The notes beneath the pieces were generated by a model. That model did not search any database and was not told where the DNA came from. It saw nothing but the letters and a program-made list of their open reading frames with translations. Of a stretch of DNA of 64,000 nucleotides, positions 37,216 to 49,830 are shown piece by piece. The position numbers and the translations under genes were made by a program. How positions within the stretch are numbered: the first letter of the stretch is position 1; the number at the start of each line of letters is the position of its first letter. The DNA lies in contig JAKCOZ010000246.1 of assembly GCA_022605955.1 (NCBI GenBank), positions 248,001-312,000 on the forward strand, given 5' to 3'. This DNA is from Rallus limicola. Its lineage: Eukaryota > Chordata > Aves > Gruiformes > Rallidae.

Positions 37216-40200
37216 CACGAGCAGACCCTGTCACTTTGGCTCTCAGCCTTTTCCTTTGCCTGGAAAGAGGGAACATGCCTGGAACCTCCTACGGTGCTTT
37301 TCTCGGCCCTAGCAGACTGCAATTCAAAACATGCTAAACGTCCAGCAATAACTCCCAAAGTAAAGAAGCTAGGCCTGAAAGGCATAGCTTGTCTGAAACC
37401 TCCTAACATGACACACGAGCAGCCCCTGTCACTTTGGTTCTCAGCCTTTTCCTTTGCCTGGAAAGAGGGAACATGCCTGGAACCTCCTACGGTGCTTTTC
37501 TCGGCCCTAGCAGACTGCAGTTCAAAACATGCTAAACGTCCAGCAATAACTCCCAAAGTAAAGAAGCTAGGCCTGAAAGGCATAGCTTGTCTGAAACCTC
37601 CTAACAGGACACACGAGCAGCCCCTGTCACTTTGGCTCTCAGCCTTTTCCTTTGCCTGGAAAGAGGGAACATGCCTGGAACCTCCTACGGTGCTTTTCTC
37701 GGCCCTAGCAGACTGCAGTTCAAAACATGCTAAACGTCCAGCAATAACTCCCAAAGTAAAGAAGCTAGGCCTGAAAGGCATAGCTTGTCTGAAACCTCCT
37801 AACAGGACACACGAGCAGACCCTGTCACTTTGGCTCTCAGCCTTTTCCTTTGCCTGGAAAGAGGGAACATGCCTGGAACCTCCTACGGTGCTTTTCTCGG
37901 CCCTAGCAGACTGCAGTTCAAAACATGCTAAACGTCCAGCAATAACTCCCAAAGTAAAGAAGCTAGGCCTGAAAGGCATAGCTTGTCTGAAACCTCCTAA
38001 CATGACACACGAGCAGCCCCTGTCACTTTGGTTCTCAGCCTTTTCCTTTGCCTGGAAAGAGGGAACATGCCTGGAACCTCCTACGGTGCTTTTCTCGGCC
38101 CTAGCAGACTGCAGTTCAAAACATGCTAAACGTCCAGCAATAACTCCCAAAGTAAAGAAGCTAGGCCTGAAAGGCATAGCTTGTCTGAAACCTCCTAACA
38201 GGACACACGAGCAGACCCTGTCACTTTGGCTCTCAGCCTTTTCCTTTGCCTGGAAAGAGGGAACATGCCTGGAACCTCCTACGGTGCTTTTCTCGGCCCT
38301 AGCAGACTGCAGTTCAAAACATGCTAAACGTCCAGCAATAACTCCCAAAGTAAAGAAGCGAGGCCTGAAAGGCATAGCTTGTCTGAAACCTCCTAACATG
38401 ACACACGAGCAGCCCCTGTCACTTTGGCTCTCAGCCTTTTCCTTTGCCTGGAAAGAGGGAACATGCCTGGACCTCCTACGGTGCTTTTCTCGGCCCTAGC
38501 AGACTGCAGTTCAAAACATGCTAAACGTCCAGCAATAACTCCCAAAGTAAAGAAGCTAGGCCTGAAAGGCATAGCTTGTCTGAAACCTCCTAACAGAACA
38601 CACCAGCAGCCCCTGTCACTTTGGCTCTCAGCCTTTTCCTTTGCCTGGAAAGAGGGAACATGCCTGGAACCTCCTACGGTGCTTTTCTCGGCCCTAGCAG
38701 ACTGCAGTTCAAAACATGCTAAACGTCCAGCAATAACTCCCAAAGTAAAGAAGCTAGGCCTGAAAGGCATAGCTTGTCTGAAACCTCCTAACAGGACACC
38801 CGAGCAGACCCTGTCACTTTGGCTCTCAGCCTTTTCCTTTGCCTGGAAAGAGGGAACATGCCTGGAACCTCCTACGGTGCTTTTCTCGGCCCTAGCAGAC
38901 TGCAGTTCAAAACATGCTAAACGTCCAGCAATAACTCCCAAAGTAAAGAAGCTAGGCCTGAAAGGCATAGCTTATCTGAAACCTCCTAACAGGACACCCG
39001 AGCAGACCCTGTCACTTTGGCTCTCAGCATTTTCCTTTGCCTGGAAAGAGGGAACATGCCTGGAACCTCCTACGGTGCTTTTCTCGGCCCTAGCAGACTG
39101 CAGTTCAAAACATGCTAAACGTCCAGCAATAACTCCCAAAGTAAAGAAGCTAGGCCTGAAAGGCATAGCTTGTCTGAAACCTCCTAACAGGACACATGAG
39201 CAGCACCTGTCACTTTGGCTCTCAGCCTTTTCCTTTGCCTGGAAAGAGGGAACATGCCTGGAACCTCCTACGGTGCTTTTCTCGGCCCTAGCAGACTGCA
39301 GTTCAAAACATGCTAAACGTCCAGCAATAACTCCCAAAGTAAAGAAGCTAGGCCTGAAAGGCATAGCTTGTCTGAAACCTCCTAACAGGACACACGAGCA
39401 GACCCTGTCACTTTGGCTCTCAGCCTTTTCCTTTGCCTGGAAAGAGGGAACATGCCTGGAACCTCCTACGGTGCTTTTCTCGGCCCTAGCAGACTGCAGT
39501 TCAAAACATGCTAAACGTCCAGCAATAACTCCCAAAGTAAAGAAGCTAGGCCTGAAAGGCATAGCTTGTCTGAAACCTCCTAACAGGACACACGAGCAGC
39601 CCCTGTCACTTTGGCTCTCAGCCTTTTCCTTTGCCTGGAAAGAGGGAACATGCCTGGAACCTCCTACGGTGCTTTTCTCGGCCCTAGCAGACTGCAGTTC
39701 AAAACATGCTAAACGTCCAGCAATAACTCCCAAAGTAAAGAAGCTAGGCCTGAAAGGCATAGCTTGTCTGAAACCTCCTAACAGGACACACGAGCAGCCC
39801 CTGTCACTTTGGCTCTCAGCCTTTTCCTTTGCCTGGAAAGAGGGAACATGCCTGGAACCTCCTACGGTGCTTTTCTCGGCCCTATCAGACTGCAGTTCAA
39901 AACATGCTAAACGTCCAGCAATAACTCCCAAAGTAAAGAAGCTAGGCCTGAAAGGCATAGCTTGTCTGAAACCTCCTAACAAGACACACAAGCAGACCCT
40001 GTCACTTTGGCTCTCAGCCTTTTCCTTTGCTTTGAAAGAGGGAACATGCCTGGAACCTCCTACGTTGCTTTTCTCGGCCCTAGCAGACTGCAATTCAAAA
40101 CATGCTAAACGTCCAGCAATAACTCCCAAAGTAAAGAAGCTAGGCCTGAAAGGCATAGCTTGTCTGAAACCTCCTAACAGGACACACGAGCAAACCCTGT

Positions 40201-40560
40201 CACTTTGGCTCTCAGCTTTTTCCTTTGCTTGGAAAGAGGGAACATGCCTGGAACCTCCTACGGTGCTTTTCTCGGCCCTAGCAGACTGCAGCTCAAAACA
40301 TGCTAAACGTCCAGCAATAACTCCCAAAGTAAAGAAGCTAGGCCTGAAAGGCATAGCTTGTCTGAAACCTCCTAACAGGACACACGAGCAGACCCTGTCG
40401 CTTTGGCTCTCAGCCTTTTCCTTTGCCTGGAAAGAGGGAACATGCCTGGAACCTCCTACGGTGCTTTTCTCGGCCCTATCAGACTGCAGTTCAAAACATG
40501 CTAAACGTCCAGCAATAACTCCCAAAGTAAAGAAGCTAGGCATGAAAGGCATAGCTTGTC
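37149..40560. repeat. Junction-6 block, 17 units plus 47 bp (3412 bp)
   Basis: Near-identical in marker order to the following block at +3412 bp: GCAATTC/AACATGAC, GAGCAGCCC, AACATGAC, ACACACCAGCAG, ACACCCGAG twice, ATAGCTTATC (about 38974), ACATGAGCAGCACC, AACAAGACACACAAG (about 39980), CTTTGAAAGAGG, CTACGTTGC (about 40066), GCAATTC, CTGCAGCTC (about 40292) and CTGTCGCTTTGG (about 40400). Carries a private 1-bp deletion at 38471 and ends in CCCTATCAG/AGGCATG and junction 7. Confidence 0.88.
38467..38473. repeat. Private 1-bp deletion
   Basis: CTGGACC-type sequence where the unit has CTGGAACC. It is not present at the equivalent place in the blocks after junctions 5 or 7, so it arose after block duplication or is an assembly error. 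Confidence 0.85.
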
Positions 40561-40627
40561 CTGTTAGGAGGTTTCAGACAAGCTAGGCCTGAAAGGCATA
40601 GCTTGTCTGAAACCTCCTAACAGGACA
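40557..40627. repeat. Foldback junction 7 (last in the window)
   Basis: 29-bp perfect arms 40557-40585 and 40599-40627 around GGCCTGAAAGGCA, insertion 40561-40607. Same flanking markers as junctions 5 and 6. No further foldback occurs to 64,000. Confidence 0.95.
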
Positions 40628-43600
40628 CACGAGCAGACCCTGTCACTTTGGCTCTCAGCCTTTTCCTTTGCCTGGAAAGAGGGAACATGCCTGGAACCTC
40701 CTACGGTGCTTTTCTCGGCCCTAGCAGACTGCAATTCAAAACATGCTAAACGTCCAGCAATAACTCCCAAAGTAAAGAAGCTAGGCCTGAAAGGCATAGC
40801 TTGTCTGAAACCTCCTAACATGACACACGAGCAGCCCCTGTCACTTTGGTTCTCAGCCTTTTCCTTTGCCTGGAAAGAGGGAACATGCCTGGAACCTCCT
40901 ACGGTGCTTTTCTCGGCCCTAGCAGACTGCAGTTCAAAACATGCTAAACGTCCAGCAATAACTCCCAAAGTAAAGAAGCTAGGCCTGAAAGGCATAGCTT
41001 GTCTGAAACCTCCTAACAGGACACACGAGCAGCCCCTGTCACTTTGGCTCTCAGCCTTTTCCTTTGCCTGGAAAGAGGGAACATGCCTGGAACCTCCTAC
41101 GGTGTTTTTCTCGGCCCTAGCAGACTGCAGTTCAAAACATGCTAAACGTCCAGCAATAACTCCCAAAGTAAAGAAGCTAGGCCTGAAAGGCATAGCTTGT
41201 CTGAAACCTCCTAACAGGACACACGAGCAGACCCTGTCACTTTGGCTCTCAGCCTTTTCCTTTGCCTGGAAAGAGGGAACATGCCTGGAACCTCCTACGG
41301 TGCTTTTCTCGGCCCTAGCAGACTGCAGTTCAAAACATGCTAAACGTCCAGCAATAACTCCCAAAGTAAAGAAGCTAGGCCTGAAAGGCATAGCTTGTCT
41401 GAAACCTCCTAACATGACACACGAGCAGCCCCTGTCACTTTGGTTCTCAGCCTTTTCCTTTGCCTGGAAAGAGGGAACATGCCTGGAACCTCCTACGGTG
41501 CTTTTCTCGGCCCTAGCAGACTGCAGTTCAAAACATGCTAAACGTCCAGCAATAACTCCCAAAGTAAAGAAGCTAGGCCTGAAAGGCATAGCTTGTCTGA
41601 AACCTCCTAACAGGACACACGAGCAGACCCTGTCACTTTGGCTCTCAGCCTTTTCCTTTGCCTGGAAAGAGGGAACATGCCTGGAACCTCCTACGGTGCT
41701 TTTCTCGGCCCTAGCAGACTGCAGTTCAAAACATGCTAAACGTCCAGCAATAACTCCCAAAGTAAAGAAGCTAGGCCTGAAAGGCATAGCTTGTCTGAAA
41801 CCTCCTAACATGACACACGAGCAGCCCCTGTCACTTTGGCTCTCAGCCTTTTCCTTTGCCTGGAAAGAGGGAACATGCCTGGAACCTCCTACGGTGCTTT
41901 TCTCGGCCCTAGCAGACTGCAGTTCAAAACATGCTAAACGTCCAGCAATAACTCCCAAAGTAAAGAAGCTAGGCCTGAAAGGCATAGCTTGTCTGAAACC
42001 TCCTAACAGAACACACCAGCAGCCCCTGTCACTTTGGCTCTCAGCCTTTTCCTTTGCCTGGAAAGAGGGAACATGCCTGGAACCTCCTACGGTGCTTTTC
42101 TCGGCCCTAGCAGACTGCAGTTCAAAACATGCTAAACGTCCAGCAATAACTCCCAAAGTAAAGAAGCTAGGCCTGAAAGGCATAGCTTGTCTGAAACCTC
42201 CTAACAGGACACCCGAGCAGACCCTGTCACTTTGGCTCTCAGCCTTTTCCTTTGCCTGGAAAGAGGGAACATGCCTGGAACCTCCTACGGTGCTTTTCTC
42301 GGCCCTAGCAGACTGCAGTTCAAAACATGCTAAACGTCCAGCAATAACTCCCAAAGTAAAGAAGCTAGGCCTGAAAGGCATAGCTTATCTGAAACCTCCT
42401 AACAGGACACCCGAGCAGACCCTGTCACTTTGGCTCTCAGCATTTTCCTTTGCCTGGAAAGAGGGAACATGCCTGGAACCTCCTACGGTGCTTTTCTCGG
42501 CCCTAGCAGACTGCAGTTCAAAACATGCTAAACGTCCAGCAATAACTCCCAAAGTAAAGAAGCTAGGCCTGAAAGGCATAGCTTGTCTGAAACCTCCTAA
42601 CAGGACACATGAGCAGCACCTTTCACTTTGGCTCTCAGCCTTTTCCTTTGCCTGGAAAGAGGGAACATGCCTGGAACCTCCTACGGTGCTTTTCTCGGCC
42701 CTAGCAGACTGCAGTTCAAAACATGCTAAACGTCCAGCAATAACTCCCAAAGTAAAGAAGCTAGGCCTGAAAGGCATAGCTTGTCTGAAACCTCCTAACA
42801 GGACACACGAGCAGACCCTGTCACTTTGGCTCTCAGCCTTTTCCTTTGCCTGGAAAGAGGGAACATGCCTGGAACCTCCTACGGTGCTTTTCTCGGCCCT
42901 AGCAGACTGCAGTTCAAAACATGCTAAACGTCCAGCAATAACTCCCAAAGTAAAGAAGCTAGGCCTGAAAGGCATAGCTTGTCTGAAACCTCCTAACAGG
43001 ACACACGAGCAGCCCCTGTCACTTTGGCTCTCAGCCTTTTCCTTTGCCTGGAAAGAGGGAACATGCCTGGAACCTCCTACGGTGCTTTTCTCGGCCCTAG
43101 CAGACTGCAGTTCAAAACATGCTAAACGTCCAGCAATAACTCCCAAAGTAAAGAAGCTAGGCCTGAAAGGCATAGCTTGTCTGAAACCTCCTAACAGGAC
43201 ACACGAGCAGCCCCTGTCACTTTGGCTCTCAGCCTTTTCCTTTGCCTGGAAAGAGGGAACATGCCTGGAACCTCCTACGGTGCTTTTCTCGGCCCTAGCA
43301 GACTGCAGTTCAAAACATGCTAAACGTCCAGCAATAACTCCCAAAGTAAAGAAGCTAGGCCTGAAAGGCATAGCTTGTCTGAAACCTCCTAACAAGACAC
43401 ACAAGCAGACCCTGTCACTTTGGCTCTCAGCCTTTTCCTTTGCTTTGAAAGAGGGAACATGCCTGGAACCTCCTACGTTGCTTTTCTCGGCCCTAGCAGA
43501 CTGCAATTCAAAACATGCTAAACGTCCAGCAATAACTCCCAAAGTAAAGAAGCTAGGCCTGAAAGGCATAGCTTGTCTGAAACCTCCTAACAGGACACAC

Positions 43601-43973
43601 GAGCAAACCCTGTCACTTTGGCTCTCAGCTTTTTCCTTTGCTTGGAAAGAGGGAACATGCCTGGAACCTCCTACGGTGCTTTTCTCGGCCCTAGCAGACT
43701 GCAGCTCAAAACATGCTAAACGTCCAGCAATAACTCCCAAAGTAAAGAAGCTAGGCCTGAAAGGCATAGCTTGTCTGAAACCTCCTAACAGGACACACGA
43801 GCAGACCCTGTCGCTTTGGCTCTCAGCCTTTTCCTTTGCCTGGAAAGAGGGAACATGCCTGGAACCTCCTACGGTGCTTTTCTCGGCCCTAGCAGACTGC
43901 AGTTCAAAACATGCTAAACGTCCAGCAATAACTCCCAAAGTAAAGAAGCTAGGCCTGAAAGGCATAGCTTGTC
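40561..43973. repeat. Junction-7 block: third copy lacking the distal foldback
   Basis: Repeats the junction-6 block at +3412/3413 bp: AACATGAC units, ACACACCAGCAG (about 42012), ATAGCTTATC (about 42387), AACAAGACACACAAG (about 43393), CTACGTTGC (about 43478), GCAATTC, CTGCAGCTC (about 43704) and CTGTCGCTTTGG (about 43813). Its first part also shares GGTGTTTTTC (about 41104) with the junction-5 block. Where junction 8 would be expected the array continues normally with CCCTAGCAG and AGGCCTG, so copying or exchange stopped before the junction. Confidence 0.85.
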
Positions 43974-46900
43974 TGAAACCTCCTAACAGGACACACGAGC
44001 AGACCCTGTCACTTTGGCTCTCAGCCTTTTCCTTTGCCTGGAAAGAGGGAACATGCCTGGAACCTCCTACGGTGCTTTTCTCGGCCCTAGCAGACTGCAG
44101 TTCAAAACATGCTAAACGTCCAGCAATAACTCCCAAAGTAAAGAAGCTAGGCCTGAAAGGCATAGCTTGTCTGAAACCTCCTAACAGGACACACGAGCAG
44201 CCCCTGTCACTTTGGCTCTCAGCCTTTTCCTTTGCCTGGAAAGAGGGAACATGCCTGGAACCTCCTACGGTGCTTTTCTCGGCCCTAGCAGACTGCAGTT
44301 CAAAACATGCTAAACGTCCAGCAATAACTCCCAAAGTAAAGAAGCTAGGCCTGAAAGGCATAGCTTGTCTGAAACCTCCTAACAGGACACACGAGCAGAC
44401 CCTGTCACTTTGGCTCTCAGCCTTTTCCTTTGCCTGGAAAAAGGGAACATGCCTGGAACCTCCTACGGTGCTTTTCTCGGCCCTAGCAGACTGCAGTTCA
44501 AAACATGCTAAACGTCCAGCAATAACTCCCAAAGTAAAGAAGCTAGGCCTGAAAGGCATAGCTTGTCTGAAACCTCCTAACAGGACACACGAGCAGACCC
44601 TGTCACTTTGGCTCTCAGCCTTTTCCTTTGCCTGGAAAGAGGGAACATGCCTGGAACCTCCTATGGTGCTTTTCTCGGCCCTAGCAGACTGCAGTTCAAA
44701 ACATGCTAAACGTCCAGCAATAACTCCCAAAGTAAAGAAGCTAGGCCTGAAAGGCATAGCTTGTCTGAAACCTCCTAACAGGACACACGAGCAGCCCCTG
44801 TCACTTTGGCTCTCAGCCTTTTCCTTTGCCTGGAAAGAGGGAACATGCCTGGAACCTCCTACGGTGCTTTTCTCGGCCCTAGCAGACTGCAGTTCAAAAC
44901 ATGCTAAACGTCCAGCAATAACTCCCAAAGTAAAGAAGCTAGGCCTGAAAGGCATAGCTTGTCTGAAACCTCCTAACAGGACACACGAGCAGACCCTGTC
45001 GCTTTGGCTCTCAGCCTTTTCCTTTGCCTGGAAAGAGGGAACATGCCTGGAACCTCCTACGGTGCTTTTCTCGGCCCTAGCAGACTGCAGTTCAAAACAT
45101 GCTAAACGTCCAGCAATAACTCCCAAAGTAAAGAAGCGAGGCCTGAAAGGCATAGCTTGTCTGAAACCTCCTAACAGGACACACGAGCAGACCCTGTCAC
45201 TTTGGCTCTCAGCCTTTTCCTTTGCCTGGAAAGAGGGAACATGCCTGGAACCTCCTACGGTGCTTTTCTCGGCCCTAGCAGACTGCAGTTCAAAACATGC
45301 TAAACGTCCAGCAATAACTCCCAAAGTAAAGAAGCTAGGCCTGAAAGGCATAGCTTGTCTGAAACCTCCTAACAGGACACCCGAGCAGACCCTGTCACTT
45401 TGGCTCTCAGCCTTTTCCTTTGCCTGGAAAGAGGGAACATGCCTGGAACCTCCTACGGTGCTTTTCTCGGCCCTAGCAGACTGCAGTTCAAAACATGCTA
45501 AACGTCCAGCAATAACTCCCAAAGTAAAGAAGCTAGGCCTGAAAGGCATATCTTGTCTGAAACCTCCTAACAGGACACCCGAGCAGACCCTGTCACTTTG
45601 GCTCTCAGCCTTTTCCTTTGCCTGGAAAGAGGGAACATACCTGGAACCTCCTACGGTGCTTTTCTCGGCCCTAGCAGACTGCAGTTCAAAACATGCTAAA
45701 CGTCCAGCAATAACTCCCAAAGTAAAGAAGCTAGGCCTGAAAGGCATAGCTTGTCTGAAACCTCCTAACAGGACACACGAGCAGCCCCTGTCACTTTGGC
45801 TCTCAGCCTTTTCCTTTGCCTGGAAAGAGGGAACATGCCTGGAACCTCCTACGGTGCTTTTCTCGGCCCTAGCAGACTGCAGTTCAAAACATGCTAAACG
45901 TCCAGCAATAACTCCCAAAGTAAAGAAGCTAGGCCTGAAAGGCATAGCTTGTCTGAAACCTCCTAACATGACACACGAGCAGCCCCTGTCACTTTGGTTC
46001 TCAGCCTTTTCCTTTGCCTGGAAAGAGGGAACATGCCTGGAACCTCCTACGGTGCTTTTCTCGGCCCTAGCAGACTGCAGTTCAAAACATGCTAAACGTC
46101 CAGCAATAACTCCCAAAGTAAAGAAGCGAGGCCTGAAAGGCATAGCTTGTCTGAAACCTCCTAACAGGACACACGAGCAGCCCCTCTCACTTTGGCTCTC
46201 AGCCTTTTCCTTTGCCTGGAAAGAGGGAACATGCCTGGAACCTCCTACGGTGCTTTTCTCGGCCCTAGCAGACTGCAGTTCAAAACATGCTAAACGTCCA
46301 GCAATAACTCCCAAAGTAAAGAAGCTAGGCCTGAAAGGCATAGCTTGTCTGAAACCTCCTAACAGGACACACGAGCAAACCCTGTCACTTTGGCTCTCAG
46401 CTGTTTCCTTTGCTTGGAAAGAGGGAACATGCCTGGAACCTCCTACGGTGCTTTTCTCGGCCCTAGCAGACTGCAGTTCAAAACATGCTAAACGTCCAGC
46501 AATAACTCCCAAAGTAAAGAAGCGAGGCCTGAAAGGCATAGCTTGTCTGAAACCTCCTAACAGGACACACGAGTAGACCCTGTCACTTTGGCTCTCAGCC
46601 TTTTCCTTTGCCTGGAAAGAGGGAACATGCCTGGAACCTCCTACGGTGCTTTTCTCGGCCCTAGCAGACTGCAGTTCAAAACATGCTAAACGTCCAGCAA
46701 TAACTCCCAAAGTAAAGAAGCTAGGCCTGAAAGGCATAGCTTGTCTGAAACCTCCTAACAGGACACACGAGCAGACCCTGTCACTTTGGCTCTCAGCCTT
46801 TTCCTTTGCCTGGAAAGAGGGAACATGCCTGGAACCTCCTAGGGTGCTTTTCTCGGCCCTAGCAGACTGCAGTTCAAAACATACTAAACGTCCAGCAATA

Positions 46901-49830
46901 ACTCCCAAAGTAAAGAAGCTAGGCCTGAAAGGCATAGCTTGTCTGAAACCTCCTAACAGGACACACGAGCAGACCCTGTCACTTTGGCTCTCAGCCTTTT
47001 CCTTTGCCTGGAAAGAGGGAACATGCCTGGAACCTCCTACGGTGCTTTTCTCGGCCCTAGCAGACTGCAGTTCAAAACATGCTAAACGTCCAGCAATAAC
47101 TCCCAAAGTAAAGAAGCTAGGCCTGAAAGGCATAGCTTGTCTGAAACCTCCTAACAGGACACACGAGCAGACCCTGTCACTTTGGCTCTCAGCCTTTTCC
47201 TTTGCCTGGAAAGAGGGAACATGCCTGGAACCTCCTACGGTGCTTTTCTCGGCCCTAGCAGACTGCAGTTCAAAACATGCTAAACGTCCAGCAATAACTC
47301 CCAAAGTAAAGAAGCTAGGCCTGAAAGGCATAGCTTGTCTGAAACCTCCTAACATGACACACGAGCAGCCCCTGTCACTTTGGCTCTCAGCCTTTTCCTT
47401 TGCCTGGAAAGAGGGAACATGCCTGGAACCTCCTACGGTGCTTTTCTCGGCCCTAGCAGACTGCAGTTCAAAACATGCTAAACGTCCAGCAATAACTCCC
47501 AAAGTAAAGAAGCTAGGCCTGAAAGGCATAGCTTGTCTGAAACCTCCTAACAGGACACACGAGCAGCCCCTGTCACTTTGGCTCTCAGCCTTTTCCTTTG
47601 CCTGGAAAGAGGGAACATGCCTGGAACCTCCTACGGTGCTTTTCTCGGCCCTAGCAGACTGCAGTTCAAAACATGCTAAACGTCCAGCAATAACTCCCAA
47701 AGTAAAGAAGCTAGGCCTGAAAGGCATAGCTTGTCTGAAACCTCCTAACAGGACACACGAGCAGCCCCTGTCACTTTGGCTCTCAGCCTTTTCCTTTGCC
47801 TGGAAAGAGGGAACATGCCTGGAACCTCCTACGGTGCTTTTCTCGGCCCTAGCAGACTGCAGTTCAAAACATGCTAAACGTCCAGCAATAACTCCCAAAG
47901 TAAAGAAGCTAGGCCTGAAAGGCATAGCTTGTCTGAAACCTCCTAACAGGACACACGAGCAGACCCTGTCACTTTGGCTCTCAGCCTTTTCCTTTGCCTG
48001 GAAAGAGGGAACATGCCTGGAACCTCCTACGGTGCTTTTCTCGGCCCTAGCAGACTGCAGTTCAAAACATGCTAAACGTCCAGCAATAACTCCCAAAGTA
48101 AAGAAGCTAGGCCTGAAAGGCATAGCTTGTCTGAAAACTCCTAACAGGACACACGAGCAGACCCTGTCGCTTTGGCTCTCAGCCTTTTCCTTTGCCTGGA
48201 AAGAGGGAACATGCCTGGAACCTCCTACGGTGCTTTTCTCGGCCCTAGCAGACTGCAGTTCAAAACATGCTAAACGTCCAGCAATAACTCCCAAAGTAAA
48301 GAAGCTAGGCCTGAAAGGCATAGCTTGTCTGAAACCTCCTAACAGGACACACGAGCAGCCCCTGTCACTTTGGCTCTCAGCCTTTTCCTTTGCCTGGAAA
48401 GAGGGAACATGCCTGGAACCTCCTACGGTGCTTTTCTCGGCCCTAGCAGACTGCAGTTCAAAACATGCTAAACGTCCAGCAATAACTCCCAAAGTAAAGA
48501 AGCTAGGCCTGAAAGGCATAGCTTGTCTGAAACCTCCTAACAGGACACACGAGCAGCCCCTGTCACTTTGGCTCTCAGCCTTTTCCTTTGCCTGGAAAGA
48601 GGGAACATGCCTGGAACCTCCTACGGTGCTTTTCTCGGCCCTAGCAGACTGCAGTTCAAAACATGCTAAACGTCCAGCAATAACTCCCAAAGTAAAGAAG
48701 CTAGGCCTGAAAGGCATAGCTTGTCTGAAACCTCCTAACAGGACACACGAGCAGACCCTGTCACTTTGGCTCTCAGCCTTTTCCTTTGCCTGGAAAGAGG
48801 GAACATGCCTGGAACCTCCTACGGTGCTTTTCTCGGCCCTAGCAGACTGCAGTTCAAAACATGCTAAACGTCCAGCAATAACTCCCAAAGTAAAGAAGCT
48901 AGGCCTGAAAGGCATAGCTTGTCTGAAACCTCCTAACAGGACACACGAGCAGACCCTGTCACTTTGGCTCTCAGCCTTTTCCTTTGCCTGGAAAGAGGGA
49001 ACATGCCTGGAACCTCCTACGGTGCTTTTCTCGGCCCTAGCAGACTGCAGTTCAAAACATGCTAAACGTCCAGCAATAACTCCCAAAGTAAAGAAGCTAG
49101 GCCTGAAAGGCATAGCTTGTCTGAAAACTCCTAACATGACACACGAGCAGACCCTGTCACTTTGGCTCTCAGCCTTTTCCTTTGCCTGGAAAGAGGGAAC
49201 ATGCCTGGAACCTCCTACGGTGCTTTTCTCGGCCCTAGCAGACTGCAGTTCAAAACATGCTAAACGTCCAGCAATAACTCCCAAAGTAAAGAAGCTAGGC
49301 CTGAAAGGCATAGCTTGTCTGAAACCTCCTAACAGGACACACGAGCAGCCCCTGTCACTTTGGCTCTCAGCCTTTTCCTTTGCCTGGAAAGAGGGAACAT
49401 GCCTGGAACCTCCTACGGTGCTTTTCTCGGCCCTAGCAGACTGCAGTTCAAAACATGCTAAACGTCCAGCAATAACTCCCAAAGTAAAGAAGCTAGGCCT
49501 GAAAGGCATAGCTTGTCTGAAACCTCCTAACAGGACACACAAGCAGACCCTGTCACTTTGGCTCTCAGCCTTTTCCTTTGCTTTGAAAGAGGGAACATGC
49601 CTGGAACCTCCTACGGTGCTTTTCTCGGCCCTAGCAGACTGCAATTAAAAACATGCTAAACGTCCAGCAATAACTCCCAAAGTAAAGAAGCTAGGCCTGA
49701 AAGGCATAGCTTGTCTGAAACCTCCTAACAGGAAAAACGAGCAAACCCTGTCACTTTGGCTCTCAGCTTTTTCCTTTGCTTGGAAAGAGGGAACATGCCT
49801 GGAACCTCCTACGGTGCTTTTCTCGGCCCT
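43974..49830. repeat. Homogeneous satellite segment without foldbacks
   Basis: About 30 units, mostly of two kinds (GAGCAGACC and GAGCAGCCC), with scattered AAGCGAGG units (about 45137, 46127, 46522) and AACATGAC units (about 45967, 47353, 49134). AAAACTCC for AAACCTCC occurs at about 48136 and 49126, 990 bp (5 units) apart. Stop-like changes in the otherwise open frames occur at about 46573 (GAGTAG) and 49647 (AATTAAAAAC). No gene is present. Confidence 0.85.

Noticed and set aside
18107..40627. Foldback junctions as plain assembly or library chimeras
   Set aside because: A hairpin chimera would reverse the array beyond the junction, but orientation is kept. Six of the seven have identical structure in different unit contexts. 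Raw-read confirmation is still needed.
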